Part shown: piece by piece, positions 1 through 6,531 of the stretch
Position numbering within the stretch: the stretch's first letter is position 1
How the letters are laid out: every line of letters begins with the position of its first letter
Source: a virus
IMG/VR virus record: IMGVR_UViG_3300032282_005941
Coordinates: 1-21,958 of that record
Length of the DNA: 21,958 nt
Direction: 5' to 3' (one strand)
Translations under genes and position numbers: made by a program
Notes under the pieces: model-generated
Told to the model about the DNA's origin: nothing
Database searches by the model: none
The model's input: the letters and a program-made list of their open reading frames with translations, nothing else

Positions 1-564
1 ATCCCTGTGGTGGCACTGTATCACCCAGTCCAGGTGCTAATGGAGCCTCAGAACCAATACCTATTTAAGCTGGATATCCAGAACGGTATTGAGACCTACT
101 ATAACAAGCGTGGGACCGATTCAGAGTTCGCTTGGGAGATGTTAGATACGGTTGAGAAGTTAAATAAGCTATCTGAATACAAGGACTCCGATGTGGCGGT
201 AGACATTGAAACCACCGGGCTGGACTTCCTCAAGGATGAGATACAGACTGTAGCCCTGAGCTTTAATCATAAAGGGAAGCTAGTTACCTTTACAGTTCCA
301 ATGTATCACAAGGAATTCGCTCACCCGGACGGATGGATTTCTACGGTAAATAAACTTTTGAGTGAAATCTTTACCAATGACTTAACACGGAAGATATTCC
401 ACAAGGCACAATTTGATACAAAGTTCTTGGCTAGGCAGGGTCTGTCTGATATAAGGAACATCTACGATACCAAGCTCATGCAGCATATGGTGGACGAGAA
501 TCTTCCGAAGAGCCTCAAGGATTTGGTATCCTACTACTTCCCCAACGAGCAGGGTGTAATCTAA
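1..564 (+). CDS. DNA polymerase piece 1: UDG-like C-terminus plus 3'-5' exonuclease motifs I/II (partial at left edge)
   Basis: The frame is open to the left edge, so the true start lies outside the window; the GTG at 7 is only the first internal start-type codon (residue 1 here). Residues 3-35 (ALYHPVQVLMEPQ and following) resemble the end of a family 4 uracil-DNA glycosylase with its catalytic HP motif. A linker follows, then a DnaQ-like exonuclease domain: ExoI DIETTGLD (Asp66, Glu68) and ExoII HKAQFDTKFL (Asp137). The usual ExoII Asn is Lys133. The protein stops at VSYYFPNEQGVI, before ExoIII, and the rest of the domain is in the next frame. A UDG-like domain fused to a PolA-type polymerase is known from SPO1-like phages. 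Expected role: proofreading subunit or domain of the replicative polymerase. The UDG assignment rests on about 30 residues and is less certain than the exonuclease assignment. Confidence 0.8.
   Translation: MPVVALYHPVQVLMEPQNQYLFKLDIQNGIETYYNKRGTDSEFAWEMLDTVEKLNKLSEYKDSDVAVDIETTGLDFLKDEIQTVALSFNHKGKLVTFTVPMYHKEFAHPDGWISTVNKLLSEIFTNDLTRKIFHKAQFDTKFLARQGLSDIRNIYDTKLMQHMVDENLPKSLKDLVSYYFPNEQGVI
551..556 (+). promoter_or_regulatory. Ribosome-binding site for polymerase piece 2
   Basis: AGGGTG lies 7 nt before the ATG at 564, inside the end of piece 1. It supports genuine re-initiation at the TAATG overlap rather than a dead frameshift. The match to AGGAGG is partial. Confidence 0.4.
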
Positions 565-1073
565 TGTTAGGTCAAGACGGCAAAAAGACAGACTGGAAGA
601 ACATGCCACTGCCAACGATGGCAAGGGGCAATGCTCTTGATGCTTACTTCACCATGAAGGTCTTTCAGAAGCTAGAGAAAAGAATCTCTGAGCTTAAGAT
701 GGCCAACCTCTATGATAAGCTCATGGTTCCAGCGGTCGAGTTCTTCAAGACCATGGAGCTTGACGGTCTTTTGATATCGGGTAGCAAGGTAAACGAACTG
801 GGGGTCTTGCTGAAGGATGATATCCTTAATAACGAGGATAGATTGTATTCCTTCAAAGAAGTAGATAAGACTCTAGAGCTTACCTCTACCGATGACCTAA
901 CTCGTATATTATATTCTTGCGATAAGAAGAAGAATATTGTAGAAGGTGGGTTCAACCTGTATCCCCCGATCACCTCGGAGAAGACTGGTGCCCCAAGCAC
1001 AAGCGCAGAAGCATTGGATATATTATTAGAACAACTTGAAGAAGAAATCAACCGCAGAGGTCTAAATGAATAG
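564..1073 (+). CDS. DNA polymerase piece 2: ExoIII region and thumb
   Basis: This 169-residue protein starts at the TAATG overlap with piece 1, in the -1 frame. Residues 6-36 (KKTDW, then MPLPTMARGNALDAYF) match the end of a PolA 3'-5' exonuclease domain; Asp26 is the likely ExoIII aspartate. The tyrosine normally four residues earlier is Gly22. The middle (NLYDKLMVPAVEFFKTMELDGLLI) matches the start of the PolA polymerase domain (pl..vl..mE..Gi.v). Near the end, SEKTGAPSTSAEALDILL is the PolA thumb motif (kTgaPSTd...L). It therefore bridges exonuclease and palm in a normal PolA chain and has no complete domain of its own. It overlaps piece 3 by 8 bp. It may be a separate subunit, or a segment joined by an unseen mechanism or an assembly error. 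Confidence 0.75.
   Translation: MLGQDGKKTDWKNMPLPTMARGNALDAYFTMKVFQKLEKRISELKMANLYDKLMVPAVEFFKTMELDGLLISGSKVNELGVLLKDDILNNEDRLYSFKEVDKTLELTSTDDLTRILYSCDKKKNIVEGGFNLYPPITSEKTGAPSTSAEALDILLEQLEEEINRRGLNE
1056..1060 (+). promoter_or_regulatory. Ribosome-binding site for polymerase piece 3
   Basis: AGAGG lies 5 nt before the ATG at 1066, inside the coding end of piece 2. It is a good Shine-Dalgarno match at suitable spacing, which favours independent translation of the palm/fingers polypeptide. Confidence 0.5.
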
Positions 1074-2154
1074 GTTTGAGAAGCTTGAACTTGAGAAGCA
1101 GATATCACAGTCTGCTATTAGATCTCTAAGCGACGCCAACGTCGTGAACGCTAGAGATTTCATCAAGGGTCTACTGGACTACAGAAGATCCAAGAAGCTC
1201 TATGATACCTATATCTCAGGTGTTAAGGAGGCAATGCAATATAATGGATCAGACAGGATTTACGTGGAGTATCGTCTCGATGGGACTGTCACTGGACGAC
1301 TCAGCAACGCTGGGTATGAAGCTGGCGACAATAGAATGGGTATATCATTTCATACTCTGCCCCGAGAGACGAAGTTCAATATTCGTGAATATGTTGTGGC
1401 TCCCAAGGGCTACAAGTTTATAACCGCAGATATGAAGAGCATGGAACTCCGAGTTCTAGCTCACTTAGCCAAGGAGAAGAACATGGCTAAGGCATTCAAT
1501 GATCGCATGGACCTGCATACGTATTCTGCTTCTATGACGTTCGGTAAGCCTATGGAAAAGGTAACAAAGGAGGAACGTCAGATTGCTAAGGAAGTTAGCT
1601 TCTTAACGGTCTACGGTGGAACGGAGAAGACGCTAGCTATGAAACGTGGTATTAGCTTCAAGAAAGCGAAGGGTATTATAGATGGCTGGATGGCTGCATT
1701 CCCAGGTGTTCCCAGATACATGGAACATGTTCAGAACTTTATTAATAGTAACAAGTATGCCTATACTATCTTTGGGCGTCGTCGCAATCTACCGAATGCT
1801 GCGTCCGAAGCTAAGTATATTCGGCAAGAAGCTTTTAGGCAGGGACTGAACTTTACGGTCCAGTCATCAGCCAGTGATACTCTAGTCTGCTGTATCCTAG
1901 GGCTGAATCAGGATCTAAAGCGGAAGAAAATGGGTGCCAAGATAATCGCAACGGTCCACGACTCCATAGAGTTGATTGCACCAATCGACCAAGTAGACGA
2001 GACCATCGCATTACTCTACCACCATATGGTTAACTACCCTTATATTAAGGAGAACTTCAATTTTGAGTTCTCAGTGCCGATGGAAGTGGAAGTGGTAGTT
2101 GGTGATTCTTTTGGCTCAGGCCAAGAGTATCATCTCAGCAATCCCACTTCCTAA
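1066..2154 (+). CDS. polA: DNA polymerase piece 3: family A palm and fingers (catalytic core)
   Basis: This 362-residue protein holds the catalytic part of a family A DNA polymerase. In order: DGTVTGRLS (canonical TaTGRLSS), NIREYVVAPKGYKF, motif A TADMKSMELRVLAH (canonical aDYSQIELR; the metal-binding Asp is kept), motif B RQIAKEVSFLTVYGG (R-x3-K-x3-F-x3-YG, with Phe at the position that disfavours dideoxynucleotides), GRRRNLPNA, NFTVQSSASD (Q-motif) and motif C ATVHDSIEL. Motif C reads HDS where most family members have HDE. It starts inside piece 2 with its own Shine-Dalgarno sequence. The first 40 residues are a charged helical linker without clear PolA match. There is no 5'-3' exonuclease domain, as is usual in phages. 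The last 20 bp overlap tail-to-tail with the minus-strand gene. Confidence 0.92.
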   Translation: MNRFEKLELEKQISQSAIRSLSDANVVNARDFIKGLLDYRRSKKLYDTYISGVKEAMQYNGSDRIYVEYRLDGTVTGRLSNAGYEAGDNRMGISFHTLPRETKFNIREYVVAPKGYKFITADMKSMELRVLAHLAKEKNMAKAFNDRMDLHTYSASMTFGKPMEKVTKEERQIAKEVSFLTVYGGTEKTLAMKRGISFKKAKGIIDGWMAAFPGVPRYMEHVQNFINSNKYAYTIFGRRRNLPNAASEAKYIRQEAFRQGLNFTVQSSASDTLVCCILGLNQDLKRKKMGAKIIATVHDSIELIAPIDQVDETIALLYHHMVNYPYIKENFNFEFSVPMEVEVVVGDSFGSGQEYHLSNPTS

Positions 2155-2521
2155 GAGACTTATTAATACGTGAATCAGGATCACTAGCAGTCTTCTTAGA
2201 AGTTAGTTTGCTTTTCATGCCGGACATTCTAGCACAGAATGACTTTCTTCTCGATGCTGACTTCTTAGACTTCTTGGCTTGTTCAGAGGATACTGGGGGT
2301 TTGAGATTATGCCCTTGAGCTTTGGCTGATGCTCTACCTTTAGCATTTAATCCACCTTCTGGATTCTTACCTTCTGATCTTTGCCAAGCAGGAGAGGATT
2401 CTTTCATACAAGATCCTTTAGAATATGGAGTCTTACCTGGAGTTGGCTTATAACCTTTCCAACATCTGCTCTTTTCTAGTATAATTTCAGCTATACGGTT
2501 ATAAACTTCATTAATCTTCAT
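2135..2521 (-). CDS. DUF6321-like basic Cys-containing protein
   Basis: This 128-residue, lysine-rich protein has no known function. Its conserved look is distinctive: WKGYKPTPGKTPYSKGSC, then PAWQRSEGKNPEGGLNAKGR, then SFCARMSGMKSKLTS, DPDSRIN and a terminal LRKWDC. I recall this pattern from proteins annotated DUF6321 in many marine phages and some bacteria; the family name is from memory, while the pattern is plain in the sequence. Cysteines occur near the N-terminus, in SFCARM and as the last residue. High basicity suggests nucleic-acid binding, which is inference. It is co-directional with the upstream small gene (11 bp overlap) and converges on the polymerase. The start ATG at 2521 has AGGAG about 12 nt upstream. 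Confidence 0.75.
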   Translation of the reverse strand: MKINEVYNRIAEIILEKSRCWKGYKPTPGKTPYSKGSCMKESSPAWQRSEGKNPEGGLNAKGRASAKAQGHNLKPPVSSEQAKKSKKSASRRKSFCARMSGMKSKLTSKKTASDPDSRINKSLRKWDC

Positions 2522-2738
2522 CGTCTAGAGACTCTCCTTTAGCCTTCTTTACCGCCATCATTCTTTTAACTCTTTCACCATACCATTTAGTGCCTGCTCT
2601 TGGGCCTGCCTTAGCTGGCTTGCCTTCATTAGATACTGGCTCTCTGGTGTCTGGGACTTGACTGGATGGGCGGCTACCAACCTTAGTCTCTACAATATAA
2701 TTAACAATAACATTTTTAATTCTCTCACGTATATCCAT
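2511..2738 (-). CDS. Small basic hypothetical protein
   Basis: This protein of about 75 residues is not recognised. The frame also allows a GTG start at 2747, but AGGTG at 2745-2749 lies 6 nt before the ATG at 2738 and overlaps that GTG, so the ATG is preferred. It begins with an amphipathic stretch (DIRERIKNVIVNYIVETKVG), continues with a Pro/Gly/Lys-rich middle containing GTKWYGERVKRMMAVKKAKG, and ends with an acidic tail (SLDDED). The RAGTKWYGERVKRM part looks like a short nucleic-acid-binding or phage peptide motif, but no function can be assigned. It overlaps and probably co-transcribes with the DUF6321-like gene. Confidence 0.6.
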   Translation of the reverse strand: MDIRERIKNVIVNYIVETKVGSRPSSQVPDTREPVSNEGKPAKAGPRAGTKWYGERVKRMMAVKKAKGESLDDED

Positions 2739-2782
2739 AAAATTCACCTATTATACTACAACTATCTAGGGGTTTAGCATCA
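2739..2782. promoter_or_regulatory. Divergent intergenic region
   Basis: This 44-bp gap separates the minus-strand pair from the thyX operon and should hold both promoters. It contains an exact TATAAT on the minus strand (2755 to 2750) and an overlapping TATACT on the plus strand (2752-2757). Neither has a convincing -35 box at 16-18 nt. The plus-strand start ATG has AGGGG at 2768-2772 as ribosome-binding site. Confidence 0.3.
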
Positions 2783-3541
2783 ATGATTTATGATTATTTA
2801 AAAGATAGCCGAAGTTTTGTTACCCTGGTCGATCAGATGCAGGTAGACCCGGCATTAAAAACCGTTAATTCGGCTAGAATAAGTTATAACAAGTATAAAG
2901 ATAAGTTTGAGGAGTCCGATAAAAAGTTAGCCACGTTCCTATGGGAGCATGAGCATACTAGCCCCTATCGACACTCTTATTATACTTTCCACATTAAAGC
3001 CCCATTATTCTTATTCCGCCAACTTATGAAGTATCAGGTTGGATCGGGATTTAGGACTTATGAGGCTAATGGGGAGACCGTCCGCCTAGAGATATTCGAT
3101 CACTTCTTTGACGGTGATAAGGGCTGCTCCTGGAACGAGATTTCAGGGCGGTATGTCGAGACCTCCACCGAGTATTACAAGCCCTGCTGGGCTCGTAGGA
3201 ACCCTCCCCATGGCAATAAGCAGGCATCCGAGGACTTCCCAATAAATAACGGGGTTCATGCCGTAATGCAAGACACAATAGATAAAACTATGAATGTCAT
3301 GCGTCAGGCATATAAGGAGCTACTACATTATGGTGTGGCAAAGGAGATTGCCAGAATGATCCTACCCCAAAACATTTATTCGGAAGCTTACTGGACAGTG
3401 AGCCTTCAATCTGTTATACACTTCCTACATCAAAGACTTAAGCCAGATGCCCAGCTTGAGATAAGATTGCTAGCCGAGGGCATATACGAATTAATTAAGA
3501 CTGATTTAGATAAACTAGGTTTAACCAAGGATAAATTATGA
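2783..3541 (+). CDS. thyX: FAD-dependent thymidylate synthase ThyX
   Basis: This is a 252-residue flavin-dependent thymidylate synthase making dTMP from dUMP with methylenetetrahydrofolate, NADPH and FAD. Family marks: VNSARISY (29-35, usual cARvSy), the HEHTSPYRHSYYTFHIKAP region (56-73), FRQLMKYQVG (78-87), SWNEISGRY (116-124), ARMILPQNIYSE (190-201) and HQRLKPDAQLEIR (216-228). The signature RHRxxSxNExSxRY is interrupted: KYQVG and SWNE, normally adjacent, are separated by about 27 residues (88-114), in frame. The first half KYQ departs from RHR; KHQ variants are familiar in phage enzymes, but Tyr84 in place of His is unusual. It is the first gene of the operon and overlaps the next by ATGA. 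With Dut and NrdJ it supplies dTTP. Confidence 0.93.
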   Translation: MIYDYLKDSRSFVTLVDQMQVDPALKTVNSARISYNKYKDKFEESDKKLATFLWEHEHTSPYRHSYYTFHIKAPLFLFRQLMKYQVGSGFRTYEANGETVRLEIFDHFFDGDKGCSWNEISGRYVETSTEYYKPCWARRNPPHGNKQASEDFPINNGVHAVMQDTIDKTMNVMRQAYKELLHYGVAKEIARMILPQNIYSEAYWTVSLQSVIHFLHQRLKPDAQLEIRLLAEGIYELIKTDLDKLGLTKDKL

Positions 3542-3909
3542 GTTCTAGAATTAAAGTTTATTTTATGACTGAAGATCCCGCTTTTTCAGAAGAGCAGGCA
3601 ATTAATTTTAATATTCGGCATTTCCGTAATCATCTGAAAAATAAGAATGGTGGTATAGAAGTAGATCCATGTGGTGGGTATACTGTATTGTCGGAAGAGG
3701 GCTCTGGTCAGATGTTTGTGGCCAAGTGTAATCCAAGAGATAGATTTAACCGTAGAGAGGGTTTAAAACAGGCAATCAAGCACTATATGAATTGCCGTAT
3801 TTTTAATCCATCTAGAGTTCAATTTATGTCCTCTTTTGATAATGTTTCAAATGATGAGTTTGCGGCTGTTTATTCTTACGGTATCCGCATAAATACAATA
3901 AATTTTTGA
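3538..3909 (+). CDS. Hypothetical protein, 123 residues
   Basis: This soluble protein of mixed composition is not recognised. It starts at the ATGA overlap with thyX and stops at the TGATG overlap with the gp47-like gene, so it is almost certainly translated by coupling within the operon. Visible features are a mid-protein segment VDPCGGYTVLSEEGSGQMFVAKCNPRDRF, which reads as beta-rich, and a helical QAIKHYMNCRIFNP. There are no membrane segments, signal peptide or zinc ligand pattern. A role connected to nucleotide metabolism or recombination is guessed from position only. Confidence 0.65.
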   Translation: MSSRIKVYFMTEDPAFSEEQAINFNIRHFRNHLKNKNGGIEVDPCGGYTVLSEEGSGQMFVAKCNPRDRFNRREGLKQAIKHYMNCRIFNPSRVQFMSSFDNVSNDEFAAVYSYGIRINTINF

Positions 3910-4958
3910 TGAAAACTGTAGTCATTGGGGATTGTCACTTTTATAATGCTTATCCAAGTTTTGATTACTTGGAAAAGCAGTTTGATACAATTAAGGAAAT
4001 CCTCAAGAGAGAAACCCCTCATCGGGTTATCTTTCTTGGGGATATATTCCATTTTAGGAAGCCAGATCCCGAGACCATAGTTAGGGTAAGTGATTTCCTA
4101 AAAGATATTAGCTATGGATATCCTGGATTAAGTGAAATTAATCTTATCCGCGGTAATCACGATACAGCCGCTAAGTCCGATACGAACCCATTAACTATCC
4201 TAGACATCTTTGATTTATTTCATAAGGTTAGGGTATACTCTGGATCAATGTATCATGAGGAGGACTCAATAGGCAAGTTGAGATATCATTTCATTTCCCA
4301 TTATGACGATGAGAATATCATCTGTCAAAATCTAAATGACATAACACCTCATAAAGATACTAAACATTTTGTATTTGGACACTTTGGATTTAAAGGCTGT
4401 ATCAACCCTAATGGTGACGAAGATTCACCATTGACCCTAGATGTATTTAAGCACACTACATTCCTAGGGCACATTCATAAACCACAGGATGAAGGTAATG
4501 TTCACGTAGTAGGAACTCCATATTCAACATCATTCTCTGAGGCTGATAATAAGCACCGATACGCAGTGATTGATGAAGAGACTGGAGAATACTACTTCAA
4601 GGATATTACTTGGGGCATAAGGTATCTCCAGTTTGATCTAGGATCTTTGGAGGCCAACAAGGAGTTTATAGTAGATACTGCATACACCACCGTCCTTCGT
4701 GTATACATTTCTCACCTACTAGACCAGAACTCTGTTGATCTTAGAAGAAAGATCATGGACGAATACAAGGTAGCATATGTCGATATTAAATTCCTTCCAA
4801 TGATGGAGGATGGGGAGAGTAGCAGTTATCGTCCCCGGAGCATGGTGTTTGAGATAAACGACGAGCTAATAAACAATTATCTTAATGAGGCTAAGACCGA
4901 GATCCCCAAGGATCTATTATTACAAGGTCTAAAGACTCTGAGAGACCATGATACTTAA
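3909..4958 (+). CDS. gp47: Recombination nuclease subunit, T4 gp47 / SbcD / Mre11-like
   Basis: This 349-residue calcineurin-like metallophosphoesterase is the nuclease half of the phage gp46/47 complex that resects DNA ends for recombination-dependent replication. Five metal motifs occur in order: IGDCHF (6-11), LGDIFHFRKPDPE, IRGNHDTAAK, FGHFGFKG and FLGHIHKPQ, followed by VGTPYSTSF, typical of SbcD-like proteins. The C-terminal part (DITWGIRYLQFDLGS onward) is the capping or partner-binding region. A TTG at 3906 is in frame, but the ATG at 3909, which overlaps the upstream stop as TGATG, gives the usual MKTVVIGD start and is preferred. It overlaps the gp46-like gene by 11 bp, as expected for subunits made in fixed proportion. 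Confidence 0.92.
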   Translation: MKTVVIGDCHFYNAYPSFDYLEKQFDTIKEILKRETPHRVIFLGDIFHFRKPDPETIVRVSDFLKDISYGYPGLSEINLIRGNHDTAAKSDTNPLTILDIFDLFHKVRVYSGSMYHEEDSIGKLRYHFISHYDDENIICQNLNDITPHKDTKHFVFGHFGFKGCINPNGDEDSPLTLDVFKHTTFLGHIHKPQDEGNVHVVGTPYSTSFSEADNKHRYAVIDEETGEYYFKDITWGIRYLQFDLGSLEANKEFIVDTAYTTVLRVYISHLLDQNSVDLRRKIMDEYKVAYVDIKFLPMMEDGESSSYRPRSMVFEINDELINNYLNEAKTEIPKDLLLQGLKTLRDHDT

Positions 4959-6531
4959 ACACTTAAAAGTAAAGAACTTCTACAGCTTCAAAGAACTTGA
5001 TCTAGATCTACTGCAATTCAAGAACATTGTTTACGTCAAAGGCGTGAACCGTGATACTGGAGGAAGCAATGGATCTGGCAAGAGTTCTATTCTTGAGATG
5101 ATCGTATTTGGTCTCTTTGGTAAGACTATCCGTAAGTCTACCGAAGAAGCACTAATTAACTGCGACAACAAAAAAGCTCTCGTAGTAGAATTAGATGTAG
5201 CCAAGCTTGGAGTAGGTGAAGTTAAGATTGTTAGAGGTAAGAGACCTAACATACTTAATTTCTATTTGGGCGGCCAAGACCTCACCCAGGATAATGCTCT
5301 CAAGACTCAAGAGAAGATAGAAGAGACCCTAGGGCTAAGCTATAAGACTTTTATAGCCTCAATAGTGTTCGGCCAGCATTCCGACCTTGAGTTCCTTTCT
5401 GCCACCGCTGATGATAAAAGAACTATCATCCGTAACTTCCTTAACCTAGAGGAAATCTTTACTTGGCGGGATAAGATTAAGGAACTTAAGTCTGAATATA
5501 ATGTTAATGCTAAGGTAGCGGAGACAATTATCCTAGAGTTAAAGTCCCAAGAAGATAAGCTCAAACTTAAGATGCAGGACATCGAGCCCTTTGAGATGCC
5601 TGAGACCATTCAGGAAGTCTTAATAAGGGAAACCACTATTAATAGTTTCGCTCAAACTATTAATAAGCTCAAGGATGAGCATGACGACCTTAAAGTTAAG
5701 GAAGATGAACTGTCTGCACAAATTAAGTTAGGTGAGTATTCTATTAAAGATACTTGTAAAACTTGCAAGAAGATTTATACCAAGAAGCAGACTAAAGCTA
5801 ACTTAAGAGGGTTGCAAAAGAGATTAAATTCTACCGTAGCCAAAGTTAATAAAATTGGTAACTCCCTTTATAAGTTAAGAGGAGAGCTTGCCAAATTAAA
5901 AACTAAGTTAACGCCTGCTCAATGGTATGAACTTAAGAAAAAGGAAGATTTATTTTTATCACAAAAAAAAATAAAGGATGAATATAATGAGATCCTTGCC
6001 CGCAGACAAGAGCAGGAATTAAAAAAGAATAACCTAGAACTTAATTATGAGATAATGCGATTCTGGGAAAAAGCATTCTCAGAACAGGGTTTAATTAAAT
6101 ATTTTATAAGAAATATTCTAGATTATCTCAATTTTAAGACAAATGAATACCTATCCCTGCTAACTAATAATCAGTTCGTCATTACTTTCAATGAAGAGTT
6201 GGAAGAGATTATTACTAATAACGGTAGGAAACTCTCTTACATATCTTTAAGTGGTGGCGAGAAGAGGAAAATAAATTTATCTGTCATGTTGGCACTCCAA
6301 TCACTTTTAAGCCATACGTCTAAAGAGCAATCAAACATCATATTCTTTGATGAGATTGCTGAGAATATGGACGAAGATGGGTGTGTTGGAGTATTAAATT
6401 TATTAAAGAGTTTAAAAGAAGAGGATAAGACTATCTTCTTAATTACACATAATGCCCATCTTAAGAGTTTATTAGATGGGTGTCAGATTTTAAAAGTAGA
6501 AAAGAAAAACGGTGAATCGAGGATTATATGA
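4948..6531 (+). CDS. gp46: Recombination nuclease ATPase subunit, T4 gp46 / SbcC / Rad50-like
   Basis: This 527-residue SMC-like ATPase is the partner of the preceding nuclease. The N-terminal half has MILKHLKVKNFYSF, Walker A GSNGSGKSS (39-47) and the Q-loop region SIVFGQHSDLEFL (138-150). Two heptad-rich coiled-coil arms (about 172-265 and 282-365) flank a zinc-hook CKTC (270-273). The C-terminal half has the ABC signature LSGGEKRK (434-441), Walker B NIIFFDEIAENMD (463-475) and an H-loop His in LITHNAHL (501). The arms are short compared with cellular SbcC (about 1000 residues) but normal for phage gp46. It overlaps the gp47-like gene upstream and nrdJ downstream (ATGA). Confidence 0.93.
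   Translation: MILKHLKVKNFYSFKELDLDLLQFKNIVYVKGVNRDTGGSNGSGKSSILEMIVFGLFGKTIRKSTEEALINCDNKKALVVELDVAKLGVGEVKIVRGKRPNILNFYLGGQDLTQDNALKTQEKIEETLGLSYKTFIASIVFGQHSDLEFLSATADDKRTIIRNFLNLEEIFTWRDKIKELKSEYNVNAKVAETIILELKSQEDKLKLKMQDIEPFEMPETIQEVLIRETTINSFAQTINKLKDEHDDLKVKEDELSAQIKLGEYSIKDTCKTCKKIYTKKQTKANLRGLQKRLNSTVAKVNKIGNSLYKLRGELAKLKTKLTPAQWYELKKKEDLFLSQKKIKDEYNEILARRQEQELKKNNLELNYEIMRFWEKAFSEQGLIKYFIRNILDYLNFKTNEYLSLLTNNQFVITFNEELEEIITNNGRKLSYISLSGGEKRKINLSVMLALQSLLSHTSKEQSNIIFFDEIAENMDEDGCVGVLNLLKSLKEEDKTIFLITHNAHLKSLLDGCQILKVEKKNGESRII

Noticed and set aside
538-566. Programmed -1 frameshift joining polymerase pieces 1 and 2
   Set aside because: No X-XXY-YYZ slippery heptamer is seen in the piece 1 frame before its stop, and an ATG with a ribosome-binding site is present. 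Re-initiation fits better.
2745-2783. Minus-strand TATAAT at 2750-2755 as a confident promoter
   Set aside because: No -35 match at 16-18 nt, and the predicted start (about 2743) would fall inside the AGGTG ribosome-binding site of the gene it should serve. Kept only as a weak regulatory region.
3906-3908. TTG start of the gp47-like gene
   Set aside because: The ATG 3 nt later gives the standard MKTVVIGD start and a TGATG coupling with the upstream gene.
5031-5609. Minus-strand reading frames opposite the gp46-like gene
   Set aside because: Their translations are Ser/Leu-rich low-information sequences, as expected opposite a Lys/Glu-rich coding strand; the plus strand encodes conserved motifs throughout.
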